This document shows positions 1 to 6,806 of a stretch of 12,338 bases of DNA, in pieces. A model generated the notes under the pieces. It did not search any database. It saw nothing but the letters and a program-made list of their open reading frames with translations, and was not told the DNA's origin. This stretch comes from Pseudomonadota bacterium (GTDB lineage: Bacteria; Pseudomonadota; Alphaproteobacteria; Micropepsales; Micropepsaceae), in NCBI GenBank assembly GCA_021808875.1, contig JAKBAU010000078.1, positions 1 to 12,338 of the forward strand. Reading direction: 5' to 3'. The position numbers and the translations under genes were made by a program. Every line of letters starts with the position of its first letter. Positions within the stretch are counted from its first letter, which is position 1.

Positions 1-132
1 GTCTATCCGCTCAAGTTCCGCTCGGAACATATCCCAATCGATCACCGCATCGAGCCGCTCGAGCGCATCGCCCGCCTCGGAGAGCTTGGAGAAGCGCTTA
101 TGCAGGTCGTAGAATCCGAATTGAATGTTCAT
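1..132 (-). CDS. IS5-family transposase, N-terminal 44 residues (partial)
   Basis: The reading frame starts at ATG (132-130) and runs off the left edge of the window. The visible 44 residues include FGFYDLHKRFSKLSEAGD followed by LERLDAVIDWDMFRAELE. This is the characteristic start of IS5-family DDE transposases: a short helical DNA-binding region with a conserved 'DWxxFRxxL' motif (the DUF772-type N-terminal domain). The catalytic DDE domain is outside the window. The ATG overlaps the stop codon of the upstream nuclease frame as ATGA. A perfect TATAAT lies only six bases upstream of the ATG, so the mRNA may be nearly leaderless. Confidence in the family is good; the exact IS group is not determined. 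Confidence 0.8.
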   Translation of the reverse strand, partial: MNIQFGFYDLHKRFSKLSEAGDALERLDAVIDWDMFRAELERID

Positions 133-800
133 CCCTCATTATAACTCCAACGACTTCGTCTCTGAAGGCAACAGCGCCGATTTTTAGAGGTGCCCTTGAT
201 TTCATCCACAACTTCTCGGACACGGGCCATTGTCTTGACCAGCTTGACCTCAAGCGCAGTGGAAAGTGGCGGGAAACAGAAATCAGGAACCAATTCCTTA
301 CTCGATATTTTTACTCTGCCCACCTCGCGGTCATAGTCCTGCCCTTTCTGCATTCCGCGTCCAATAAGTAGCAACTCGATGACGTCTTGAATATCTCGCT
401 CTTGTTCAGGAATTTGCAAGACCGCCGAACGGAGTCTCCCACGAATGAAGTCTTTGAGCGCCGTGGTCTCGTCGTCAATTACTCCCAACTTCCCTTCTAG
501 CACGGCGCGAAGCATAGATACATTTGAGTACACACTATCGAATATCTCCTTCTGAACCGGAACAACGGTATCCATGGAACCCTTCATGCCTTCGTTGTAC
601 TGGTCTAGTACGGGCGGCAGATCGGTCTTCTGCGCAACAGCCTGTAATATTCTGTTGTATTTGAGCGCAAAATTCTTAAAGCCGGCATACCTCCACATGT
701 TGGCTGGGTCGTCGTGGCGAATTGATGAGTCCATTGCTTGCTGCAACGCGATTGTCCATCGTAGAAATACTCGGAGCTCGTCATTAGTCGTTTCTGGCAT
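129..800 (-). CDS. DpnII/MboI-like PD-(D/E)XK nuclease, C-terminus replaced by an IS end
   Basis: The frame encodes 223 residues from ATG at 800-798. The N-terminal 140 residues are helical and unassigned. The nuclease core follows: E142 in an 'IELLLIGRG' segment, then VPDF with D173, then LEVKL with E184 and K186. This D...ExK arrangement, with a preceding 'GQDYDRE...VKISSKE' stretch, is typical of the PD-(D/E)XK domain family related to DpnII/MboI restriction enzymes. Family members normally continue after 'VVDEI' with further strands and helices of the fold. Here the last 20 or so residues are basic, low-complexity sequence read out of the IS5 end, and the stop overlaps the transposase start (ATGA). 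The protein is therefore probably truncated and inactive or altered. No methyltransferase is adjacent, so a solitary defence nuclease is likelier than a classical restriction system. There is no strong ribosome binding site at the start. Confidence 0.7.
   Translation of the reverse strand: MPETTNDELRVFLRWTIALQQAMDSSIRHDDPANMWRYAGFKNFALKYNRILQAVAQKTDLPPVLDQYNEGMKGSMDTVVPVQKEIFDSVYSNVSMLRAVLEGKLGVIDDETTALKDFIRGRLRSAVLQIPEQERDIQDVIELLLIGRGMQKGQDYDREVGRVKISSKELVPDFCFPPLSTALEVKLVKTMARVREVVDEIKGTSKNRRCCLQRRSRWSYNEG
138..166 (-). promoter_or_regulatory. Candidate sigma70 promoter of the IS5 transposase
   Basis: On the minus strand TTCAGA (166-161) and a perfect TATAAT (143-138) are separated by 17 bases, which fits a sigma70 promoter. 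The expected transcription start falls at about 131-132, on the transposase ATG itself. Either the transcript is leaderless or translation depends on read-through transcripts. The site is inferred from sequence match only. Confidence 0.4.
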
Positions 801-836
801 GATCTGAACTGCCCATCGGTGGCGAAATGCGGAGTG

Positions 837-850
837 ATTGGTCAGCCAAT
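837..850. promoter_or_regulatory. Imperfect palindrome in divergent control region
   Basis: ATTGG TCAG CCAAT forms an inverted repeat with five-base arms. It sits in the 91-base gap between the divergent nuclease and DUF2971 genes, and its left arm overlaps the candidate -35 element of the plus-strand promoter. It could be an operator, but five-base arms also occur by chance. No regulator gene is visible nearby. Confidence 0.25.
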
Positions 851-865
851 ACCTGGCACGATAAT
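838..865 (+). promoter_or_regulatory. Candidate sigma70 promoter for the DUF2971 gene
   Basis: TTGGTC (838-843) and GATAAT (860-865) are 16 bases apart and about 27 bases upstream of the ATG at 892. A purine-rich GGGGGACGG (881-889) just before the start codon serves as ribosome binding site. The promoter is inferred from match and spacing only. Confidence 0.4.
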
Positions 866-891
866 ATCAGTACCTTGCCTGGGGGACGGCC

Positions 892-2121
892 ATGATCACA
901 CCGGAGCAGCTAATCAAAAATGTGAATGCTCTCGAAACGCTCATTAAAGTTGCGGCGATTGGAGGTCGTCCGATCGAGCCACTGACTAATTGGTACCCGC
1001 TCGCCCCAATTCAGCCAACTGGTGGCCTGTGGTATTTCTCCTTTGAATGCCCTGTCTGTCGCCGCATCTTTCCGCTCTTCCGGGACTTCTCGGAGGGTGA
1101 TCTAGGAAACCCATTTGTCGGCTACGGCGTCCGGGCACCTTGTCTGTTCTGCAAGGCCAACCTTCAGTGCCCCTCGCAGAACCTTAAGTCCACCCAATGG
1201 CCACTTGAACCAGGACAAATACCGCCAAGGACCGAATACGCCAATCGAGTTCCTGTCAGATACAAAGATGACCCCGAATACCGTCCACTGATCGGACCCC
1301 TGCATCACTACACGTCGCTCCCTGTGCTGCTATCCATTATCAAGAGTAAGCGCCTCTGGGCTACAAATATCCGCTATTTGAACGACTCAAGCGAAAGCGA
1401 GCTGGGACTGACACGGACGAGGCAGATTGCGGAGGAAGCGCAAACCACGGCTAAAGGTATCGATCTAGAAGTACTCAACTACGTAATCGACTGGCTCGAC
1501 AAGCCGAGGTCAGAAACCCAGTCAGTTTACCTAGTCTCATTCTCCGAAGCGCAGAATCAACTGAGCCAATGGCGCGGATACACAACGTATGGACAGGGAG
1601 TCTGCATCTCAATCGACTCTGGGGTCTTGGTAAACCGCATGCAAGCTCAAGGATGGACAGTCCAGAATTGTCGATACAGTCAAACTTCGCAGCTCACGTG
1701 GGCAGACGCAATTCTTTCCCGCTTCCGAAGGGAAGCTGCCACATACTGCGGAGGCAGTGATAAAGATCGAAGGCCTGGGATCGATACCATATTTCAGAAC
1801 TGCTTAACCGGGTTGCTGCAAGTTGCAGCAACTATCAAGAATGATGGCTTCATTGAGGAGCGGGAGGTTCGCTTCATATCGCCAATGATCAACATCACTG
1901 ACCCTCGGGTTTGCTACAGGCCGGGGAAGACAACCCGCATACCCTATGTCGAATTTGATCTATCTGACGCAGCAGGCCATCTCTTCCTTCATGAAATTAT
2001 GGTTGGTCCAGGCTTGGATCAGACCGGAATGAAATCGATCATTGCCTCTGCACTAAAAGATGCTGGCGTGAAAGGTCCGTGCATCGTTAGTCACTCCCAA
2101 ATCCCCTACCGAGAACTATAG
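892..2121 (+). CDS. DUF2971 domain protein with N-terminal zinc ribbon
   Basis: The 409-residue protein starts at ATG 892 behind a GGGGGAC ribosome binding site. Residues from about 136 to the end match DUF2971. Visible motifs are LHHYTS (137-142), then LWATNIRYLNDSSE (155-168, the conserved 'N-D-x-x-E' motif), then VSFSE with a later 'QLSQWRGYTTYGQGVCISID' segment, and near the C-terminus FIEEREVRFI. DUF2971 proteins are widespread, often found in defence islands, and have no firmly established activity. The first 135 residues are additional: C53/C56 and C84/C87 form two CxxC pairs separated by 27 residues, with C93 close by, as in a zinc ribbon. They may bind nucleic acid or protein. The gene is divergent from the damaged nuclease and 116 bases upstream of the J-domain gene on the same strand. 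Transcription from the promoter at 838-865 is likely. DUF2971 assignment is strong, function unknown. Confidence 0.8.
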   Translation: MITPEQLIKNVNALETLIKVAAIGGRPIEPLTNWYPLAPIQPTGGLWYFSFECPVCRRIFPLFRDFSEGDLGNPFVGYGVRAPCLFCKANLQCPSQNLKSTQWPLEPGQIPPRTEYANRVPVRYKDDPEYRPLIGPLHHYTSLPVLLSIIKSKRLWATNIRYLNDSSESELGLTRTRQIAEEAQTTAKGIDLEVLNYVIDWLDKPRSETQSVYLVSFSEAQNQLSQWRGYTTYGQGVCISIDSGVLVNRMQAQGWTVQNCRYSQTSQLTWADAILSRFRREAATYCGGSDKDRRPGIDTIFQNCLTGLLQVAATIKNDGFIEEREVRFISPMINITDPRVCYRPGKTTRIPYVEFDLSDAAGHLFLHEIMVGPGLDQTGMKSIIASALKDAGVKGPCIVSHSQIPYREL

Positions 2122-2201
2122 CTTGACAGCCATCAGCAGCTTTGACCTCTGTTGCAGGCCACTGAGGCTACAGTAGCTCACCTGCGCCATGCATTTAACA
2201 T

Positions 2202-2207
2202 TAATAT
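2202..2207 (+). promoter_or_regulatory. Possible -10 element upstream of the J-domain gene
   Basis: TAATAT lies 31 bases before the ATG at 2238, in an A+T-rich patch (2191-2220) that stands out from its surroundings. No good -35 element is seen 16-18 bases upstream. The gene could instead be read through from the DUF2971 gene. Confidence 0.2.
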
Positions 2208-2237
2208 AAGTCACAAATGAGCCAATAGAGATACCGA

Positions 2238-4091
2238 ATGCCTGGATTTCTCTCGAGACTGCTCGCAAAGGTAAAGCCAACTGAAACTCAGAACTCCACG
2301 AGGTTGGAAGTCCTAAAGAAAGGTTCGGAAAGAACCTCGGCAAGGCGGGAGCCACCGACCGAGCTCGACTGGTCGCAGGCCGAATATATCCCGCTACCTC
2401 CGCCCCCAAAGACCTGGGAGGTAGATGGGCGAAACGAATTCGACAGAAGTTACAATGACCCGGCGATTGGCCCAATAATTCAGGCCGAACTCAACGGGCA
2501 ACACGCAAAGGTCGTAAAACTCGCTTCCAGCCTTTCGGCTGATCAGCGATCAGGGCAAGTTGGAGAACTCATCGCCAATGCTTACTCGAAGGTCATCATC
2601 CAGAAAATGAAAGCTGGACAGCTCGCGGCAGCAGCAAGTCAATGCGTCGACATGTTCGAAATAGTACCAAGTCACGTCAAAGACATCGATCGCCGCCGCT
2701 TTAACCGAATTATTGCTCAGATGGAAAAGGCGGGTAAGAAGCACGAATACCATTCCATTGATGTGCCTAATTCATCGTCAATTCCACTATTCTCGGCGTC
2801 AGACGACGCCCCCTGGTCGCTCTTTGACGAAAGAAAGCTGCAGATTAGTGAGAGAACAGATCCCGCGTTCGACATTGCTGGAATAGACTCGACGGGCACT
2901 TGGCTAATAAACCGCTCCGGTTCCAGCGCCCGCCAACTCGACGTCAAGATCGTGCTTCGACGGATTGACCGCCGCGGCAATAAGGTCGGCGAAAAGGCTC
3001 TGCGCCACGATGCATATCGCACTGGCGCGAGCGCCTTTGGCTCCAGCATCGCGATCATGGACACCAGCGGAGTGCTTCACATTTATGACACCTCATTGAA
3101 TGTCGTAGTTCAGATCAATCTCCGAGACGACCCTCGAGTCGTCGACCACTTTCGGACAATCGACACGAACTACTGGGGGGAGTTCAAGTCCCAGGTGCGC
3201 GCCGTTGATGTTGCTCCCCAAGGTGATCGGTACCTCTTTACCCTCGCCGATGAGGCATGGTGCTGCACAACCTCGGGCAGCACACTATGGGGCCTCGTGA
3301 TGCCCCTTAAAGAAGGTTGGAAACGCGTCGTAGGTCGCAGTGAGCGGTTCGGAATTACTCAAGAGGTCGATGAGGCACTGCGAACTTTTGGACTGTCGCT
3401 ACCCGTCAATCCCGCAGATATCAAGAGAAAGTACCGGACATTCGCATTCGCTCAACACCCTGATCGCAACCCCGGTGACGCTTCCGCTACGGAAAAGATG
3501 AAAGTTCTTAACAAAGCATTCGAAATTCTGACTGGTGTCGATCCGAATACCCTTACCTTTGAGGAGTCCGATATCACTTATTTTGCCAGGACGGCTCCCG
3601 ACAACGTCATCGAGGTCGAGGGCATTCGGCTGGAGATTACGTTGACTGGAGGAACGCCCCAAGACTGGGTCTACGCAGCTAGCTTTGCTGCGGCCGACGG
3701 CAGGGCATATCTGGCAACATATTCCGGTAAAGTTATTCTTGTCTCGGCAGACGGCCGACCATTGGTTGTGTACGACATAGGGACATGCCCAAGCGAGATC
3801 GTTAGCATCGGTCGATATACGTATTTCCTGACTTCCACGAGACTCTACGTGATTGAGGACGACGTGAAGCTCGCGGCGCTCCTTGATGTCTTCAAGCAGG
3901 GTCGGCTGCTTGTCTCGCAGTCCGGATTTGGACTACTGACCAGCAAGCGTCTTCAATGGTTCACGGAGACCGGCATGAAGGTCGGCGAGCTAACCGCGAG
4001 GGATCCAATTCGCGCAATATTCGCGGTAGACGGCGGGGCGGTGATAAAGACACGACAACATCAAGTCAAAGTGCGGGGTCTCGTGATATGA
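2238..4091 (+). CDS. J-domain protein with flanking beta-propeller-like segments
   Basis: This 617-residue cytoplasmic-looking protein has no signal peptide or membrane segment. From the N-terminus there is a proline-rich disordered stretch (about 20-70). Next come helical, TPR-like repeats (about 75-170). A beta-rich region with short WD/propeller-like strands follows (about 205-365). A J domain occupies about 373-432, and a second beta-rich propeller-like region runs from about 445 to 617. The J domain is recognised from NPADIKRKYRTFAF, the signature QHPDRN (H407-P408-D409) and MKVLNKAFEIL. In DnaJ-type proteins HPD is essential for stimulating Hsp70 (DnaK) ATPase activity, so this protein probably recruits DnaK to a client held by the other domains. 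An internal J domain between two beta-rich halves is unusual, because most J proteins carry it terminally. No G/F-rich or zinc domain follows. The start follows a weak ribosome binding site (TAGAGAT). The gene lies downstream of the DUF2971 gene and may share its transcript. Confidence 0.7.
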   Translation: MPGFLSRLLAKVKPTETQNSTRLEVLKKGSERTSARREPPTELDWSQAEYIPLPPPPKTWEVDGRNEFDRSYNDPAIGPIIQAELNGQHAKVVKLASSLSADQRSGQVGELIANAYSKVIIQKMKAGQLAAAASQCVDMFEIVPSHVKDIDRRRFNRIIAQMEKAGKKHEYHSIDVPNSSSIPLFSASDDAPWSLFDERKLQISERTDPAFDIAGIDSTGTWLINRSGSSARQLDVKIVLRRIDRRGNKVGEKALRHDAYRTGASAFGSSIAIMDTSGVLHIYDTSLNVVVQINLRDDPRVVDHFRTIDTNYWGEFKSQVRAVDVAPQGDRYLFTLADEAWCCTTSGSTLWGLVMPLKEGWKRVVGRSERFGITQEVDEALRTFGLSLPVNPADIKRKYRTFAFAQHPDRNPGDASATEKMKVLNKAFEILTGVDPNTLTFEESDITYFARTAPDNVIEVEGIRLEITLTGGTPQDWVYAASFAAADGRAYLATYSGKVILVSADGRPLVVYDIGTCPSEIVSIGRYTYFLTSTRLYVIEDDVKLAALLDVFKQGRLLVSQSGFGLLTSKRLQWFTETGMKVGELTARDPIRAIFAVDGGAVIKTRQHQVKVRGLVI

Positions 4092-4525
4092 GTTAGCGTA
4101 CCTGCCGACATGGCTGCGGCGCCAGATTCCAGGACGGCAATACGGCAGAGAGTGTGAAAGAATTTTGTGTGCGCCATGCGCCGATGCGCCGCCGCGAATC
4201 GCCCGTGCTTTTCCACCAGCGCCCAATGTGGCACATCCAAAAATTGGATCGTCGACATCTCAGTCGTGCGTCACGCGGACTCGCCCCCGTCTGTCACCGA
4301 CACCGATCTCGATGGAGATGCGCACCGTTGCGCCAGTCTCGCGGCAAACCGACGCTGCCGATGTCCACGTCGGACGGGAGACGGAGCGCTCACCCACAGT
4401 CACTCATGGATCGCCGTGTGCCAGCCAGAGACGGTTCTGCACTACTGCAACGGTACTGCTGCAACGAGATCGCGATCTCGGCTCCGGGCGTCGTGAGCAA
4501 TTTCGCTCAACTTATTGATTTTATT
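4092..4525. other. Gene-poor stretch between the J-domain gene and the tRNA-Lys-like sequence
   Basis: No convincing gene is seen on either strand. Several overlapping frames stay open because of G+C content, but none has a good ribosome binding site or recognisable motif. The only ordered element found is the palindrome at 4465-4480. The stretch could be decayed insertion DNA. Confidence 0.5.
4465..4480. repeat. 16-base perfect palindrome
   Basis: CGAGATCG CGATCTCG reads identically on both strands. Just before it, CTGCAACG occurs twice (4445-4452 and 4459-4466) as a short direct repeat. The tRNA-Lys-like sequence begins 46 bases further on. It may be a protein-binding site or part of an old att region; nothing here proves a role. 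Confidence 0.45.
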
Positions 4526-4597
4526 AGGGGCGTGACGGATTCGAACCGTCGACCAGCGGATTAAAAGTCCCGGCCAGTTACCACGCCACACCGCCCC
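4526..4597 (-). tRNA. tRNA-Lys(TTT)-like sequence with degenerate 5' half (pseudo-tRNA or att remnant)
   Basis: Read on the minus strand, the 3' portion (4570 down to 4527) is that of a normal tRNA-Lys. It has the anticodon loop CTTTTAA with anticodon TTT, a variable loop, a perfect five-base-pair T arm around TTCGAAT, and an acceptor strand ending CGCCCC. The 5' portion is not normal. GGGGCGG can pair with the acceptor strand at only six of seven positions, no proper four-base-pair D stem forms, and the upper two pairs of the anticodon stem are lost. There is no encoded CCA, and the base after the acceptor is T rather than the usual A for Lys. Sharp loss of similarity near the anticodon stem is typical of attachment sites, where integrases duplicate the 3' half of a tRNA gene. 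A decayed tRNA gene is the alternative. It is unlikely to be a functional tRNA. Confidence 0.5.
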
Positions 4598-4838
4598 GCC
4601 CGTGGGGACACAAGGAGTTGCGACCATACCTCGGAGTCTGCTGGTGCCAATTTGAGGCGGCAACTGTGCCAGCGGTGTGCCACGGGCTCCAGCTCTCCGC
4701 CGGGCACCGATGGGCGCGATTATTCTTCTGTGCCCGTGCTTGCCACTGAGGAGGCGGAAGACAAGGTGCGAATGGGCGCCCCGGCGAGAATGGGCATGCA
4801 TGCGCGCCGCTGGACGCGCCGCGGTGTGACGGCGAGTG
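4598..4838. other. Stretch without recognisable genes
   Basis: Between the tRNA-Lys-like sequence and the gene remnant at 4839 no supported coding sequence is seen. The G+C-rich composition keeps frames open by chance. No repeats beyond short GCGCC-type runs are visible. Confidence 0.4.
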
Positions 4839-5221
4839 CTAAGCCGAACGGACCTTCGGCGTGCCGACCTGCCGGATCACTTTATTCTGTGCAGCGGATG
4901 CTTTCTTGAGCGCTTCGACGTAGACCTTCTTTTTCTCGCTCGCCGATGCGTTGCGAATGAAACGAGAGAGTGGCGTCGAAGGTGCCGGCTTGAATTGCGA
5001 AATAGGGACTTGGCTCAAAAATCGGCCTTCAGTGCGGCCTCGAGGTCTGCGGGTGTATTCCTCGGGAACATGGCAATCGATCTGTACCACTCCTAGCCGA
5101 ACCAATTTGTGGGGCTGCTCGTTTGGCTTCAAGAGCAGGTCGACGGAGATGCTCGCGCCGAATTCCCGCTTCAGGGCGGCGAGAGACCGGCGCTGCGCAA
5201 TCTTGCGCGAACGTTACGACT
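4839..5221 (-). CDS. Hypothetical protein, probably 5'-truncated
   Basis: The minus-strand frame is open from just after a TGA (5224-5222) to TAG at 4839-4841, about 127 residues. It has no ATG. The first usable start codons are TTG in the leader, or TTG at 5132, which would give 97 residues; neither has a good ribosome binding site. The sequence looks protein-like, with an even mix of residues. An amphipathic stretch containing LAALKREFG and SISVDLLL opens it, a middle follows with GVVQIDCHVPEEY, and the C-terminus has a basic helix with RFIRNASASEKKKVY and ALKKASAAQNKVIRQVG. I do not recognise the family. The absence of a start and the stop just upstream suggest the 3' end of a disrupted gene, which fits the debris on either side. 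Confidence 0.4.
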
Positions 5222-5270
5222 TCAGCGCCAGCGACGAGCTGAGCTATCCCGCACTGATTAATGCGCAATC

Positions 5271-5308
5271 CGTGAAATGTGATATTTAGCCGTGCTTGGC
5301 ATTTCACG
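5271..5308. repeat. Inverted repeat at the 3' end of the HAF-repeat gene
   Basis: CGTGAAATG (5271-5279) and CATTTCACG (5300-5308) are perfect nine-base arms separated by 20 bases. The right arm overlaps the stop codon of the HAF-repeat gene. It could form a hairpin at the end of that mRNA, but no T-run follows, so it is not a classical intrinsic terminator. Confidence 0.4.
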
Positions 5309-6461
5309 CACGGTGATCGTTCTTTCCCGGCAAACCGCACTGGAACGTAAGCCGCCTCCGCGCCACCGAAAAGCCTAAGGTGCCCAATCCGGCCAACATT
5401 AGACCCAGCACACCAGGCTCGGGAACACCGATTGGAGTCAGCACAAACGCGCTTTGCACCCCCGAATCGAAGCCATCAGCTACGATTTGACCGCGATCAT
5501 TTATACCCATTCCAACAGTAAGCGTCACAGATGATGCCTCACTGCCGATAAGACTATTGAGGTCGTACATAGAACCGTTACTGTAGAGAAATGCATCGCT
5601 TACTCCGGCCGAGGTGTACGACCACCCCACAACTTGGCCTAAGTTGTTAATGCCATTACCCCAGCTAGTCCCACCACCAAGTCTACCGAGGTCGACCATC
5701 GATCCGTGACTGTACAGGAAGGCGTCTATGTTGCCGCTTTGTGTTGACGCGATTCCCGTCACTTGCCCTAGATCGTTGATACCCATACCAAAACTGAAAT
5801 TCCCGCCGAGCGTACCGAGATCAGTCATCTTACCATCGCTGAATAGAAACGCATTTCCGTTACCGCTTCGCGTTGTTGCAACCCCTGTCACTTGGCCGCG
5901 CTCGTTGATAGCCTGACCAGAGCCGCCGTTCCCGGCACCGCTACCCCCGAGAGTTCCCAAATCACGCATCCTGCCCTGGCTGTACAGAAATGGTTGCGTG
6001 TCCGGTGCGCCCCGGATCAATGAAGCCCCTGTTACTTGACCCTGATCGTTGATGCCCCAGCCGATGCTGCTAAGTGCCGGGACACTGGCCGTTCCTCCAA
6101 GTGTACCCAGGTCGCGCATTGAGCCGCGGCTGTAAAGAAATGCGTCAGCAGTCGTGTTGCCTAAAGAATACGACTCTCCGGTTATCTGACCCCGATTATT
6201 GATACCTTCTCCGACGCTGAGCGACCCGCCGAGCGTACCCACGTCTCGCATAGAGCCATTGCCGTACAGAAACGCATGAATGTTGCCGTTACGAGTGTAT
6301 GACCACCCGGTAACCTGGCCCCGATCGTTGATGGCATTACCATTGCTGACCGCCCCACCGAGAGTACCCAACCAGGTGACACTGTAGAGAGGATTGGCAT
6401 GCGAGCACAACGGAGTAGTCAGCAAGACAATTGCGAGAGCAACTCCTCTTGAGTTTCTCAT
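5304..6461 (-). CDS. Secreted HAF-repeat protein with PEP-CTERM sorting signal
   Basis: From ATG at 6461-6459 the protein has 385 residues. This start is preferred over the upstream ATG at 6638 because GGAGGAG lies about six bases before it and a signal peptide begins immediately: a basic start, then VALAIVLLTT, then a cleavage-like SHA-N site. The mature part holds about seven imperfect repeats of 43-50 residues. Each reads like LGTLGG, then GINDRGQVTG, then AFLYSNGSMRDL, which is the HAF repeat typical of extracellular beta-propeller-like proteins. Near residue 346 comes VPEP, then a hydrophobic span (GVLGLMLAGLGTLGF), then ARRR. This is the PEP-CTERM signal, processed by exosortase and linked to export with exopolysaccharide. 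Fifteen residues follow the RRR, longer than usual, so the stop may have shifted. The gene stands alone, with no exosortase in the window. It probably contributes to surface or biofilm matrix; the ligand is unknown. Confidence 0.85.
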   Translation of the reverse strand: MRNSRGVALAIVLLTTPLCSHANPLYSVTWLGTLGGAVSNGNAINDRGQVTGWSYTRNGNIHAFLYGNGSMRDVGTLGGSLSVGEGINNRGQITGESYSLGNTTADAFLYSRGSMRDLGTLGGTASVPALSSIGWGINDQGQVTGASLIRGAPDTQPFLYSQGRMRDLGTLGGSGAGNGGSGQAINERGQVTGVATTRSGNGNAFLFSDGKMTDLGTLGGNFSFGMGINDLGQVTGIASTQSGNIDAFLYSHGSMVDLGRLGGGTSWGNGINNLGQVVGWSYTSAGVSDAFLYSNGSMYDLNSLIGSEASSVTLTVGMGINDRGQIVADGFDSGVQSAFVLTPIGVPEPGVLGLMLAGLGTLGFSVARRRLTFQCGLPGKNDHRA

Positions 6462-6806
6462 TTCGGACTCCTCCGGCTTTATTCGTATCGAGCCGCACCG
6501 ATGAATTCTACGCCAAAATTTTCCATAATCAGCATTGGCGTCCAGCTCGGGCAGCGGGCCGCTTTGACGAACGCCACCGCGATGTCGTGGTCGCCAGACG
6601 CAAGTCGATCGAGGGTAGTGGAGGATTCTGGACACCATGTGGAGGCGATATTCCTTCGCGGCAGCGCCGCAGACTCCATCCGCTGCCCGACGGACTGAAT
6701 CGCGGTTTTGCTTCAGCCGTGCGGGTTGCGGTCACGCCGGTCCCCGTGTCGGGGACACTTCTTCCGCCGACGGCCCTGACGCCCAGCCCTGAGATCGAAG
6801 CGACTG
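6462..6806. other. Intergenic stretch between HAF-repeat gene and ABC ATPase gene
   Basis: No supported gene lies here. Open frames on both strands (for example 6501-6698 plus and 6479-6679 minus) show no motif or ribosome binding site. The stretch includes the 5' leader of the HAF-repeat gene, A+T-rich near 6510-6530, and a strong hairpin at 6740-6756. Composition changes here from moderate to high G+C, so it probably contains a module junction. Confidence 0.5.
6740..6756. repeat. Perfect short hairpin downstream of the ABC ATPase operon
   Basis: GTCCCCG TGT CGGGGAC has seven-base-pair G+C arms and a three-base loop. It lies about 50 bases beyond the stop codon of the ATPase gene. It could slow or end transcription of the three-gene operon, but no T-run follows on the minus strand. 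It may equally be a repeat unit or the end of a lost element. Confidence 0.4.

Larger units (their letters stand above)
1..195 (-). mobile_element. IS5-family insertion sequence, one end only
   Basis: The first 132 bases encode, on the minus strand, the N-terminus of an IS5-type transposase. About 60 bases of non-coding terminal sequence follow, up to roughly position 195. The outer edge is inferred from where the neighbouring nuclease reading frame stops resembling its family, just after the codons for VVDEI. In transposase orientation the end would begin near GGGCACCTCTAAAAATCGG, which has the look of an IS5-family terminal inverted repeat. The partner repeat and the target duplication lie outside the window, so the exact boundary and the IS name cannot be fixed. 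Confidence 0.7.

Noticed and set aside
129..800. Classical type II restriction-modification system
   Set aside because: No DNA methyltransferase gene is found beside the nuclease within the window.
4061..4258. 65-residue minus-strand frame overlapping the end of the J-domain gene
   Set aside because: No ribosome binding site or known motif was found, and it overlaps the 3' end of a well supported gene.
5235..5252. tRNA-like 5' sequence GCGGGATAGCTCAGCTCG on the minus strand
   Set aside because: It resembles the start of a tRNA, but no anticodon arm, T arm or acceptor partner follows, so it is treated as chance.
6462..6638. N-terminal extension of the HAF-repeat protein from ATG 6638
   Set aside because: The extension is arginine-rich and unstructured, has no ribosome binding site, and would bury the signal peptide. 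The start at 6461 has GGAGGAG upstream and begins the signal peptide.
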